A stretch of 64,000 bases of DNA from Brevundimonas vesicularis. Lineage in GTDB: Bacteria > Pseudomonadota > Alphaproteobacteria > Caulobacterales > Caulobacteraceae. Below, one piece after another: positions 9,097-17,601 of the stretch. The notes beneath the pieces are model-generated. The model was not told where the DNA came from. It did not search any database and saw only the letters and a program-made list of their open reading frames with translations. The DNA lies in assembly GCF_027105095.1 (NCBI RefSeq), contig NZ_CP114278.1:1178001-1242000 (forward strand), written 5' to 3'. Positions within the stretch are counted from its first letter, which is position 1. The number at the start of each line of letters is the position of its first letter. The position numbers and the translations under genes are program-made.

Positions 9097-10482
9097 ATGC
9101 GTGTATTCCTCGCCTCCATTCCGCTGGAGGCCGCAAAGATCGTGATCATCGGCGGCGGCGAGCCGGCGCTGGCCAAGCTGCGACTGTTCCTGAACACGCC
9201 GGCCGAGGTGGCATGGTTCGCGCCCGACGGCGCGCCCCCCAAGATCGAGACGCCGTTGACGGCGCCGGAGCCGGTACTGCGTTCGCCAGGTGCTGAAGAC
9301 CTGGCGGGCGCGCGCCTGGTGTTCATGGCGCTGGATGATCCGGACGAGCTGAAGCGGCTGGGCGATCTCGCGCGGGCGGCGGGCGCCCAGGTTAATGTGG
9401 TGGACAAGCCGCATCTGAGCGATTTCCAGACCCCGGCCCTGATCGACCGCGACGAGGTGGTGATCGGCGTGGCGACCGGCGGTTCGGCGCCCATCCTGGC
9501 CCGCGACATCCGCACCGCCATCGAGGCCGTTCTGCCCGCCGGACTAGCGAATGTGGCGCGGATGGCGCGCGAACTGCGCGATACGGTCAAGGCCAGCGTT
9601 CCGGACTTCATGGCGCGTCGGCGCTTCTGGGAAAAAGCCTTTCGGGGTCCGGCTGCGACGCTGGCGGCGGAAGGTCGGACGGCCGAGGCGCGGCGCGAGA
9701 TGCTGCGCCTGCTGAACGTCGACGCGCCGGAGACGGGCGTGGTCCATATCGTCGGCGCCGGGCCGGGCGATCCCGAACTGCTGACGCTGAAGGCGCTGCG
9801 GGTGTTGCAGGATGCCGACGTCATCATCCACGACCGTCTTGTGCCCGAGGCGGTGCTGGAGCGGGCGCGGCGCGACGCCAAGCGTCTGTATGTCGGCAAG
9901 GCGCGCGGCGAGCATTCGGTGCCGCAGGATCAGATCGAGGCCCTGATGATCGAGGAGGCGCGAGCCGGACATCGGGTGGTGCGGCTGAAGGGCGGAGATC
10001 CCTTCGTCTTCGGGCGTGGCGGCGAGGAGCTGGAGGCGATGCGGGCGGCAGGGGTTCCGGTCTTCGTGGTGCCTGGCGTGACGGCGGCCCTGGCCTGCGC
10101 GGCCTCGGCGGGCATTCCCCTGACCCATCGCGATCACGCCCAAGCGGTGACCTTCGTCACAGCCCAGGCCAAGCCGGGCGGCGTCGAGGCGGACTGGATG
10201 CGATTGGCGGGCCCTAATCACACCTTGGCAATCTACATGGGGTCGGACCGAGCCGAGGAGACGGCTGCGCGCCTGATCGCGGCGGGGCGTTCGCCCTCGA
10301 CGCCCGTCGCCATTGTCGAGAACGGCAGCCGCCCGGACGAGCGGGTTCTGACCGGGCGACTGGATGGGCTGGGCGCCATGGTGCGCGGCGCCGACCTGAC
10401 CGGCCCGGCCCTGCTGTTCGTCGGCGAAACGGCGGCGTTGTCGGCAGCTCAACTGGATGTTCGAGCGGAGGTCGCGGCGTGA
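9097..10482 (+). CDS. cysG: Siroheme synthase (fused dehydrogenase/ferrochelatase and methyltransferase)
   Basis: 461 residues from ATG 9097. Residues 1-205 are the precorrin-2 dehydrogenase/ferrochelatase module (KIVIIGGGEPALAKLRL NAD-binding loop; GVATGGSAPILARDIRT). Residues 215-455 are the SAM-dependent uroporphyrinogen III methyltransferase: VHIVGAGPGDPELLTLKAL, the DVIIHDRLV segment, RLKGGDPFVFGRGGEE and PGVTAALACAASAGIPLTHR. The three-activity enzyme makes siroheme, the cofactor of the sulfite reductase encoded just downstream. The stop overlaps the GTG start of the DUF2849 gene by three bases, showing translational coupling. Confidence 0.96.
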   Translation: MRVFLASIPLEAAKIVIIGGGEPALAKLRLFLNTPAEVAWFAPDGAPPKIETPLTAPEPVLRSPGAEDLAGARLVFMALDDPDELKRLGDLARAAGAQVNVVDKPHLSDFQTPALIDRDEVVIGVATGGSAPILARDIRTAIEAVLPAGLANVARMARELRDTVKASVPDFMARRRFWEKAFRGPAATLAAEGRTAEARREMLRLLNVDAPETGVVHIVGAGPGDPELLTLKALRVLQDADVIIHDRLVPEAVLERARRDAKRLYVGKARGEHSVPQDQIEALMIEEARAGHRVVRLKGGDPFVFGRGGEELEAMRAAGVPVFVVPGVTAALACAASAGIPLTHRDHAQAVTFVTAQAKPGGVEADWMRLAGPNHTLAIYMGSDRAEETAARLIAAGRSPSTPVAIVENGSRPDERVLTGRLDGLGAMVRGADLTGPALLFVGETAALSAAQLDVRAEVAA

Positions 10483-10754
10483 AGATCGTCACCGCAAACC
10501 GCCTGTCGGACGGTCGCGTCATCTTTGCAGGCGTCGACAACCAGCCGGTCGAGCACATTGATCAGGCTTTGGTGCTGGACGATACGGCGGCCGAGGTCGT
10601 GCTGGCTGATGTCGCTGGGCGTCCGGACGTCTTTGTGAACCCCTATCTGTTCGAGGTTCAGGACCGTACTCCGTCAGGCCGCGACCGGCTTAAGGAGCGC
10701 ATCCGCTCGGCCGGGCCGACCGTCGGTCACAGCGTCGTCGGAGGCGTGGGCTGA
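10479..10754 (+). CDS. DUF2849 domain protein of the sulfite reductase operon
   Basis: 91 residues from GTG 10479, which overlaps the cysG stop. The sequence KIVTANRLSDGRVIF and the later VFVNPYLFEV match the small DUF2849 family, found in alphaproteobacteria next to nitrite/sulfite reductase genes. No cofactor motif is visible and no biochemical role is known; context suggests an accessory part in assembling or supplying the sulfite reductase. Its stop overlaps the ATG of cysI. Confidence 0.8.
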   Translation: MKIVTANRLSDGRVIFAGVDNQPVEHIDQALVLDDTAAEVVLADVAGRPDVFVNPYLFEVQDRTPSGRDRLKERIRSAGPTVGHSVVGGVG

Positions 10755-12421
10755 TGTATCGCTATGACGAGTTCGACCACGCCTTGGTGCGTGAACGGGT
10801 TGAGGAATTCTCGGACCAGGTAGCGCGGCGCGCATCCGGCGCCCTGACCGAGGACGAGTTCAAGCCGCTGCGGCTGATGAACGGGGTCTATCTGCAGCTT
10901 CACGCCTATATGCTGCGCGTCGCCATTCCCTATGGCGTGATGAGCAGCCGTCAGTTGCGCCGGCTGGCCCATATCGCGCGGACCTACGACAAGGGCTACG
11001 GTCACTTCACCACCCGCTGCAATATCCAGTACAACTGGCCGGCCCTGACCGACCTGCCGGCGATCCTCAGCGACCTGGCCGATGTCGAGATGCACGCCAT
11101 CCAGACCAGCGGCAACTGCATCCGCAACACCACGACAGACGTCTTCGCCGGCGCCGCCGACGACGAGATCGAGGATCCGCGCCCCTGGTGCGAGATCATC
11201 CGCCAGTGGTCGACCATCCACCCGGAGTTCAGCTTCCTGCCGCGCAAGTTCAAGATCGCGGTGATCGGGGCGGAGAAGGATCGGGCGGCGATCCGCACCC
11301 ACGACGTCGGCCTGCAGATCGTGAAGGGCGAAGACGGTGGAACGGCCTTCCGCGTCTTCGTTGGCGGCGGGCAGGGGCGTCTGCCGCATATAGGTCAGGA
11401 GATCGCCCGGGCGGTCCCGGCGGCGGACCTTCTGGCCTATCTGACCGCCATTCTACGGGCCTGGAACCTGCTGGGGCGGCGCGACAACATCCACAAGGCG
11501 CGGATCAAGATCCTGGTCGCCTCGCTGGGCATCGAGGCCTTCCGCGAGGAGGTGGACAAACACTACGACACCTTGCGCCGTGAGGATCTGCGCATCCCCG
11601 AGGATGAGGCCGCGCGCATTCAGGCCTATTTCGCCTCGCCGTTGTTCGAGGCCCTGCCCAAGACCAGCGCCCCATTCGACCGCGCCCTGCTGGCCGATCC
11701 CGACTTCGCCCGGTTCGCCCGCAACAACGTCCGCCGTCATCGCCAGTCTGGCTACGCCTCGGTGGTGGTGTCGCTGAAGCCGGTCGGGGGCGTGCCCGGC
11801 GACATCACGGCTGACCAGATGGACGCGGTGGCGGATTTGGCCGAGCGCTATTCGTTCGACGAACTGCGCGCCGCCTATGAGCAGAACCTGGTCCTGCCGC
11901 ATGTGAAGCTGGACGACGTGCCGACGGTCTGGCGGGCGTTGCGGGAGGCGGGGCTGGCCACGGCCAACGCCGATCTGGCGACGGACGTGATCGCCTGCCC
12001 CGGCTTGGACTATTGCAGCCTGGCCAACGCCCGGTCGATCCCGGTGGCCCAGGCCCTGTCCAAGCGTCTGGCCGATCTCGACTATCAGGAGAAACTGGGG
12101 CCGGTCCGGATCAATATGAGCGGCTGCATCAACGCCTGCGGCCACCACCACGTCGGCCACATCGGCGTCCTGGGCGTCGATCGCAAGGGCGAGGAATACT
12201 ATCAGATCACCGTCGGCGGCTCGCCCGACGAACAGGCGGCGCTGGGAGATATCGTCGGCAAGAGCCTGCCGGCAGACGAGGTCGCGCCGGCCATCCAGCG
12301 GACCCTCGACCGCTATCTGCAAATCCGCACGGACGGCGAGCGGTTCATTGACACGGTGCGCCGCGTCGGACCCGATCCCTTCCGCGACGCCATTTATGAG
12401 ACGCTCGATGCAACGGCTTGA
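10754..12421 (+). CDS. cysI: Assimilatory nitrite/sulfite reductase hemoprotein
   Basis: 555 residues from ATG 10754. It reduces sulfite to sulfide with six electrons using siroheme and a [4Fe-4S] cluster. The four cluster ligands are visible: Cys415 and Cys421 in CPGLDYCSLANARS, Cys458 and Cys462 in NMSGCINACGHHHVGHIG. Two ferredoxin-reductase-like half domains occur, with DKGYGHFTTRCNIQYNW near residue 80. The neighbours (siroheme synthase, APS reductase, cysteine synthase) make sulfite the likely substrate rather than nitrite. No flavoprotein partner gene lies beside it, so electrons may come from ferredoxin or an unlinked reductase. Confidence 0.92.
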   Translation: MYRYDEFDHALVRERVEEFSDQVARRASGALTEDEFKPLRLMNGVYLQLHAYMLRVAIPYGVMSSRQLRRLAHIARTYDKGYGHFTTRCNIQYNWPALTDLPAILSDLADVEMHAIQTSGNCIRNTTTDVFAGAADDEIEDPRPWCEIIRQWSTIHPEFSFLPRKFKIAVIGAEKDRAAIRTHDVGLQIVKGEDGGTAFRVFVGGGQGRLPHIGQEIARAVPAADLLAYLTAILRAWNLLGRRDNIHKARIKILVASLGIEAFREEVDKHYDTLRREDLRIPEDEAARIQAYFASPLFEALPKTSAPFDRALLADPDFARFARNNVRRHRQSGYASVVVSLKPVGGVPGDITADQMDAVADLAERYSFDELRAAYEQNLVLPHVKLDDVPTVWRALREAGLATANADLATDVIACPGLDYCSLANARSIPVAQALSKRLADLDYQEKLGPVRINMSGCINACGHHHVGHIGVLGVDRKGEEYYQITVGGSPDEQAALGDIVGKSLPADEVAPAIQRTLDRYLQIRTDGERFIDTVRRVGPDPFRDAIYETLDATA

Positions 12422-13484
12422 GGGCATACAGAACGGGTTGCGCCTGTCGGTGACGACCCCGCTGGAGGCTGTCGAGGCGGCCGCCGCAAGCGAAGACACG
12501 CTGGTGTTGGAGTTCGACGCCTTTCGCGACGGGCGCGGCTTCTCGCTGGCGGCGGTGCTGCGGGAGCGCGGTTACAGAGGGCGTCTGATCGCCGCGGGTA
12601 AGGTGCTGCCGGATCAGGCGCGACACCTGCGGCGTTCGGGCTTCGATGCGGTGGAACTGGCCGAGGGTGCGGATCCGGCCGCCTGGGAGCGGATGGACCG
12701 AGCGTTCAGCGGCGCCTACCAGCCCGCCGTCGATCCCACACCGACGATCTGGCAGCGGCGGCGTGCGGCGTCCAACGACCGCGATCTGGACGCCCTGGCG
12801 GATCGGCTGAACCGTGAGACGGCGGGCAGGGACGCGTCCGAAATCCTAAAGGCGGCGTTGGATCCGGCGCTGGGCCTGCGGGTCGGCGCCATCTCGTCCT
12901 TCGGCGCCGAGTCCGCCGCCCTGCTGGACATCATCGCTGGCGAGGACAAGACAGTGCCGGTGGTGTTTCTGGAGACAGGCCAGCATTTCCTCCAGACGCT
13001 GTCCTATCGCACGCAACTGACCAAGGCGCTGGGGTTGACCGACGTGCGGTTGGTGACGCCGGATGCGGGCGAGAAGGCGACGCTGGATGCGCGCGCCGAC
13101 CTTTGGAAGACCGACGCCGACGCCTGCTGCGACCTGAGGAAGGTGCGGCCGCTGGCGCGGGCGACGGCGGGGTTCAATGCGCTCATCACCGGACGGAAAC
13201 GCTACCAGGCCGCGACGCGGGCGAAGCTGAAGCCGTTCGAGGTGTTGGACGGGGTGCTGCGGATCAATCCGCTGGCGAACTGGGACGCCGCCGACGTCGA
13301 GGCCTGGCTGGAGGAGAACGATCTGCCGCGTCATCCGCTGGTCGAGCAAGGCTATCGATCCATCGGCTGCTGGCCCTGCACCCGCGCGGTCCAGGAGGGC
13401 GAAGACGCCCGCGCCGGACGTTGGTCGGGCATGGACAAGGTCGAGTGCGGCATCCACTTAGGGCAACGTCAGGCCGCCGCCTGA
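12408..13484 (+). CDS. cysH: DUF934-adenylylsulfate (APS) reductase fusion
   Basis: 358 residues from ATG 12408, overlapping the end of cysI by 14 bases. Residues 1-110 match DUF934, a family seen beside sulfite reductase genes (LVLEFDAFRDGRGFSLAAVL, then LRRSGFDAVELAEGAD). From residue 125 on it is a CysH-type reductase: SSFGAESAALLDI P-loop-like motif, Cys240-Cys241 in CCDLRKVRPL, Cys321 and Cys324 in IGCWPCTRAV, and catalytic Cys347 in ECGIHLG. The paired cysteines bind [4Fe-4S], which marks the APS-using rather than PAPS-using subgroup. It yields sulfite for CysI. The continuous frame argues for a true fusion. Confidence 0.9.
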   Translation: MQRLEGIQNGLRLSVTTPLEAVEAAAASEDTLVLEFDAFRDGRGFSLAAVLRERGYRGRLIAAGKVLPDQARHLRRSGFDAVELAEGADPAAWERMDRAFSGAYQPAVDPTPTIWQRRRAASNDRDLDALADRLNRETAGRDASEILKAALDPALGLRVGAISSFGAESAALLDIIAGEDKTVPVVFLETGQHFLQTLSYRTQLTKALGLTDVRLVTPDAGEKATLDARADLWKTDADACCDLRKVRPLARATAGFNALITGRKRYQAATRAKLKPFEVLDGVLRINPLANWDAADVEAWLEENDLPRHPLVEQGYRSIGCWPCTRAVQEGEDARAGRWSGMDKVECGIHLGQRQAAA

Positions 13485-13519
13485 TCCGCCCTGTTTCGAC
13501 CTCGCCTGAAAGCCTCACC

Positions 13520-14518
13520 GTGTCCGCTACGTCATCCGTCATCGACCTGATCGGCAATACGCCGCTGGTGCGCCTGAACCGCCTGTCCGAGGCGACGGGC
13601 TGCGAAATCCTGGGCAAGGCCGAGTTTCTGAATCCCGGCGGTTCGATCAAGGATCGCGCGGCCCTGTCGATCGTGCAGGGCGCGCGGGCGTCGGGCGCGC
13701 TGAAACCTGGCGGGACGATCGTCGAGGGCACGGCCGGCAACACCGGCATCGGCCTGGCCTTGGTCGGGGCCGCCTTGGGTCATCCGGTCGTCATCGTCAT
13801 TCCGCGCACCCAGTCGGAAGAGAAGAAGTCCGCCATCCGTTCGCTGGGCGCCCGCCTGGTCGAGGTGGACGCCGCACCCTTTTCCAGCCCGAACCACTTC
13901 GTCCACTATTCCGGGCGTCTGGCCGCCGAACTGAACGACAGCGAAGAGGCCGGCGCCATCTGGGCCAATCAGTTCGACAACACCGCCAACCGCGAGGCCC
14001 ACTACAACACGACCGGCCCCGAAATCTGGACGCAGACAAACGGTCAGATCGACGCCTTCGTGTCGGCCGTCGGTTCGGGCGGGACCATCGCCGGCGTCGG
14101 CGCCTACCTCCGCGAACAGAAGCCGGATGTGACTATCGCCTTGGCCGATCCAGCAGGCGCGGCCATGTTCAACTGGTTCACCAAGGGCGAGATGACGGGC
14201 GAGGGATCGTCGATCACCGAGGGCATCGGCGTGGCCCGCATCACCGGCAATCTGGAAGGCTTCAAACCCGACTACGCCTATCGGATCGAGGATGCGGAGT
14301 TCCTGCCGATCCTGTTCGACCTGGTGAAGCACGAAGGTTTATCGCTGGGCGGATCGGCGGGGGTGAACATCGCCGGCGCGGTGCGGCTGGCGCGCGAGCT
14401 TGGGCCAGGCAAGACCATCGTGACCTGCCTATGCGATCCCGGCTCGCGCTATGCGTCCAAGCTGTTCAACCCGGAATTCCTGCGGTCGAAAGGTTTGCCG
14501 GAGCCGGATTGGGCGTAA
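13520..14518 (+). CDS. cysK: Cysteine synthase A (O-acetylserine sulfhydrylase)
   Basis: 332 residues from GTG 13520; the frame is open upstream through cysH but the family start is SATSSVIDLIGNTPLVRLNR. It joins sulfide to O-acetylserine with PLP to give cysteine. The PLP lysine is in FLNPGGSIKDRAAL near residue 45, the TAGNTGIGLA substrate loop near 75, and the phosphate-binding GSGGTIAGVG near 190. It follows cysH by 35 bases and closes the sulfate-to-cysteine operon. No serine acetyltransferase gene is nearby. Confidence 0.95.
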   Translation: MSATSSVIDLIGNTPLVRLNRLSEATGCEILGKAEFLNPGGSIKDRAALSIVQGARASGALKPGGTIVEGTAGNTGIGLALVGAALGHPVVIVIPRTQSEEKKSAIRSLGARLVEVDAAPFSSPNHFVHYSGRLAAELNDSEEAGAIWANQFDNTANREAHYNTTGPEIWTQTNGQIDAFVSAVGSGGTIAGVGAYLREQKPDVTIALADPAGAAMFNWFTKGEMTGEGSSITEGIGVARITGNLEGFKPDYAYRIEDAEFLPILFDLVKHEGLSLGGSAGVNIAGAVRLARELGPGKTIVTCLCDPGSRYASKLFNPEFLRSKGLPEPDWA

Positions 14519-14527
14519 GCCGCAAAG

Positions 14528-14672
14528 TCTCCTCCCCATGAAATGGGGAGGGGGACCGCGAAGCGGTGGAGGGGTGCTCGAAGGCCCACAGACATTTGCG
14601 ATGCGGTGCAGAACCCCTCCGTCACGGCGCTGAAGAAGCGCCGCGCCACCTCCCCGCAAAGCGGGGAGGAGA
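14528..14672. repeat. Intergenic palindromic repeat element (145 bp)
   Basis: Between the convergent cysK and DUF885 genes. Ends are a 10-bp inverted repeat (TCTCCTCCCC at 14528-14537, complement at 14663-14672), with a second inner pair GGAGGGGT 14568-14575 / ACCCCTCC 14613-14620 and small hairpins (CCCCATGAAATGGGG; CCCCGCAAAGCGGGG; ACCGCGAAGCGGT). No reading frame with a plausible product. It resembles the dispersed REP/MITE-like elements that carry CTCCCC-GGGGAG hairpins in alphaproteobacteria, and may also act as a bidirectional terminator. Confidence 0.75.
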
Positions 14673-14681
14673 CAGGTTTGG

Positions 14682-16469
14682 TTACTTCGCCTTCTGCTCC
14701 GCGATCCAGGCGTCCATCCGCTGGTCCAACAACGCCAGCGGCAGCGGGCCTTCGACCAGCAGGGCGTCGTGGAAGGTGCGGATGTTGAACTTCGGCCCCA
14801 GCTCCCGTTCGGCCCGCGCCCGGATCTCGCGAAGGCGGATTTCGCCGATCTTGTAGGCCGTGGCCTGGCCGGGCCAGCCGATGTAGCGCTGAAGTTCGGT
14901 CTCGATGTTGTGGGGCGCGAGGGCCGAGTTGTCGCGGAAACAGGCGCGGGCCTGTTCCTCGGTCCAGCCCATCCAGTGCAGGCCGGTGTCCGCGACCAGT
15001 CGGCAAGCGCGCCACATCTCATAGGACAGCCGGCCGAACCGCTCGTAAGGCGTGCGGTAGAAGCCCATCTCCTCGCCCAGATATTCGGCATACAGGCCCC
15101 AGCCCTCGGTATAGGCGCTGACATTGGCCTGACGGCGGAAATAGGGTTGGCCGGGCGCCTCCTGTTGCAGGGCGATCTGGAGGTGGTGGCCCGGCACGGC
15201 CTCATGCAGGGTCAGGGCGGGCAACTCGTACAGCGGACGCTGATCCAGCTTGGACGTATTGACGATATAATGGGCCGAAACGCCGTTCTGCATCGAACCG
15301 CCGTTGTAGCGGCCGGTGGTGTAGTTTTCCTCGATCTGCGGCGGCACGGGCTGCACGTCATAAGTGAGGCGGGGCAGGGTGGCGAACAGGGGCGGCAGGC
15401 CGCCATCCGCACGCTTGGCCATCTCCGACGCCTGCTGCAACAGGGCCTCGCGGCTGGTCGCATAGAACTGAGGGTCGGTGCGCAGGAAGTTCAGGAAGCC
15501 GGCGAAGTCGCCGCTCCAGCCCGACGCCTTCATCTCCACATCCATGCGCGCGCGGATGCGCGCGACCTCGTCCAAGCCGATCTGGTGGATCTGGTCCGGC
15601 GTCAGGTCGGTCGTCGTGTGGCCGCGCACCAGATAGGCGTAGAGTTCCTTGCCGTCGGGCCGATTGCCGATGCCCGGCTGGACTGGCGCCTTGGGCAGAT
15701 AGTCGCTCTCGAGGAAGGCCAGCCAGGCCCGGCGTGCGGGAAGGATCGTTTCCGAAACCGCCGCCGTCGCCGCTGCGGTCAGGCGATCCTTGTCAGCCTG
15801 AGACACGGTCGAGGGCAGGGTCGACAGGGGCTTCAGCAGCGGCTCGGCGTCCGACTTGATCGCCACATCGTTTCGCGCCAGCGTCCGGGCGCTTTCGGTC
15901 ACGGACCGGGCCTGGACCAGGCCGGTGTCCAGGCCGCGGCGGGCGTTGGCGGTCGTCTGGGCGTAGATTTGGCCGAAGCCGCGGACACGTTTGATATAGG
16001 CCTCGGCCTCCGCGACGGAGTTCAGTCGCGTGCTGCCGCCGACGTAGAGCGCCCAGGTTCCAGGGCCGCCTTCGGAGTCAAAGGCCAAGCGGCTGGTGTC
16101 ATAATCCAGCCCTTCGAGACTACGGTTGAGCGTATAGAGCAGGAAGGCGTGGTTGATGCTGCCGGTGTGGGAAAGACTTGCCGGGTCGATGGCCGCCAAC
16201 CGTCGCACGAACCCTTCCAGCGGCTCGCGCTGGGCCAGTTCGAATTCGCGCGACAGGTCAGGCACCCGCCCCATCGCCTCCACATCGCCCTCTCCGCTGG
16301 CCGAGATCGGATCGACCGACTTCAGATAGGTCTCGTAGTCAGCGATGACCGCGTTCAGCGCGGCGTCTGCCGGGGCGGTTGCCATGGCGGCTGGCGGCGT
16401 CTGGGCGATGGCCGCGATCGGCGATGCAGCCGCAAGCATGGCTGCGATAGCCAGATAAGAAATCTTCAT
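14682..16469 (-). CDS. DUF885 family secreted metallo-hydrolase
   Basis: 595 residues from ATG 16469, where a signal peptide starts (MKISYLAIAAMLAAAS, cleavage near AIAQ at about 22). The family is a putative zinc peptidase-like group of unknown substrate. The likely metal site is LHEAVPGHHLQ near residue 420, a variant of the gluzincin HExxH motif, followed by YTEGWGLYAEYLGEEMG, which supplies a downstream Glu. The C-terminal LRWQ-like segment reads RAERELGPKFNIRTFHDALL. It should act in the periplasm or outer membrane. It is transcribed toward the palindromic repeat. Confidence 0.88.
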   Translation of the reverse strand: MKISYLAIAAMLAAASPIAAIAQTPPAAMATAPADAALNAVIADYETYLKSVDPISASGEGDVEAMGRVPDLSREFELAQREPLEGFVRRLAAIDPASLSHTGSINHAFLLYTLNRSLEGLDYDTSRLAFDSEGGPGTWALYVGGSTRLNSVAEAEAYIKRVRGFGQIYAQTTANARRGLDTGLVQARSVTESARTLARNDVAIKSDAEPLLKPLSTLPSTVSQADKDRLTAAATAAVSETILPARRAWLAFLESDYLPKAPVQPGIGNRPDGKELYAYLVRGHTTTDLTPDQIHQIGLDEVARIRARMDVEMKASGWSGDFAGFLNFLRTDPQFYATSREALLQQASEMAKRADGGLPPLFATLPRLTYDVQPVPPQIEENYTTGRYNGGSMQNGVSAHYIVNTSKLDQRPLYELPALTLHEAVPGHHLQIALQQEAPGQPYFRRQANVSAYTEGWGLYAEYLGEEMGFYRTPYERFGRLSYEMWRACRLVADTGLHWMGWTEEQARACFRDNSALAPHNIETELQRYIGWPGQATAYKIGEIRLREIRARAERELGPKFNIRTFHDALLVEGPLPLALLDQRMDAWIAEQKAK

Positions 16470-16518
16470 GACGCCCCTCCTGTCAGGAGAGGCACGCAAG
16501 CCGAGCGGAGCCCATGCG

Positions 16519-17019
16519 TCAACCGCAGACGGTGAAGAACCGCTCGATTTGCACCTTTGCGGCGGGATGGGCGACATAGACGTGACGTTCGTCGTCAGCC
16601 CAGGCGGCGATCCAGCCCAGACGTCGGAAGCGCTGGAAGACCGGATCCTTGGTCTTGGCCTGCGCCGTCAGCAGTTCGCCGTCATGCACGACGGCTGGCT
16701 CAGATGCGGCACGATAGCGCTCGGTGTCGCCGCCGGATTCCAAGTAGATTTCGCGGCCCGGCTTGTCGCTCGAGGCCGTCAGTTCCAGTGCGCTTGATCC
16801 GGCCTGACAGGCCAGTTTCAGCTTGATCTCGTCGCTGTTGGCGACGCCGTAGGCCAGCATGGCCTCCTGCCCATCGGTGTTCAGGAACCAGTCGTAACCG
16901 GGCGTGGGCGGGGGCGCCGATGCGGTCGCTGCCGAGCCGGCTGCGGGCATCGGGGCCTGGGTCGCGCAAGCTGCGAGAGCCGAGATGGCGATCAAGGCTG
17001 ATATCAATCGAAGACGCAT
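16519..17019 (-). CDS. Predicted lipoprotein of unknown function
   Basis: 166 residues from ATG 17019. The N terminus MRLRLISALIAISALAACAT is a lipoprotein signal with lipobox LAAC (Cys18). The mature part has no motif I recognise. It resembles the product of the next upstream gene (17031-17459): both have an aromatic start, a conserved Cys after an LxLxC strand, and end in a basic helix with Cys-Gly (FFTVCG versus FADRCAG), so the two may come from a duplication and each may hold one disulfide. Probably exported; role unknown. Confidence 0.65.
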   Translation of the reverse strand: MRLRLISALIAISALAACATQAPMPAAGSAATASAPPPTPGYDWFLNTDGQEAMLAYGVANSDEIKLKLACQAGSSALELTASSDKPGREIYLESGGDTERYRAASEPAVVHDGELLTAQAKTKDPVFQRFRRLGWIAAWADDERHVYVAHPAAKVQIERFFTVCG

Positions 17020-17030
17020 GCGTGAGTTCC

Positions 17031-17459
17031 TTAGCCGGCGCAGCGATCGGCGAAGCGACGCAGCTTGGCCATGTGCGGACGTTCGACGGTGATTGTGTTG
17101 GCGTCGTCGCCGACGGCGATTGTCATCCGGCCGTTCGCGACGAAGGCGGAAAAGGCGGGGTGGTCGACGGGGATCGCCGTCTCCAGCTTGCCGCCACGCC
17201 CGACGCGGGCCTCGCTGGTGGCCGTCGACCCGCCCGAGGTGATGCGCGCAAAGCCGGCGGATGCATCCCCGCCATAGACCGCGACCGAGACCGCGCCCGA
17301 ACCCGGCAGGCATTGCAGCGTGGCGCGCAGGCTGGCGGTGTCGGGGATGTCGTTGGCCAGCACCATCGGTCCCTCGCCCTCGTACAGGCTCCAGGTCCAG
17401 CCTGAGGCGGGCGCAGTCTGTATCGCGGCCGCCATCAGGGCGGAGAGAATCAGCATCAT
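17031..17459 (-). CDS. Small exported protein of unknown function
   Basis: 142 residues from ATG 17459 with a probable signal peptide (MMLILSALMAAAIQTAPASG). The mature part WTWSLYEGEGPMVLAND then LRATLQCLPGSGAVSVAVYG is a beta-rich domain with two cysteines, the second in the C-terminal FADRCAG. It appears related to the lipoprotein encoded 11 bases downstream, with which it probably forms a two-gene unit. No catalytic motif is seen. The 142-base gap on its other side separates it from flgH and shows no clear feature. Confidence 0.6.
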   Translation of the reverse strand: MMLILSALMAAAIQTAPASGWTWSLYEGEGPMVLANDIPDTASLRATLQCLPGSGAVSVAVYGGDASAGFARITSGGSTATSEARVGRGGKLETAIPVDHPAFSAFVANGRMTIAVGDDANTITVERPHMAKLRRFADRCAG

Positions 17460-17601
17460 GTGTCAGCCCCCGCCGACGACGCGCAGCGCCGCGTCGCCTT
17501 CAATGTCGTCAGCCGCGGCTGTGACCGCAAGAGATCGGACGACCGCATTTCCTCTGAACGCGGTTATCCGTCCGCAGTTCAACCCGCAGGGTCAGCGCGC
17601 A

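Noticed and set aside
14769..16535. 588-residue open frame on the plus strand
   Set aside because: It is antisense to the DUF885 gene, which has a signal peptide and a metal site; the plus-strand product has no recognisable motif. Long shadow frames are expected at this GC content.
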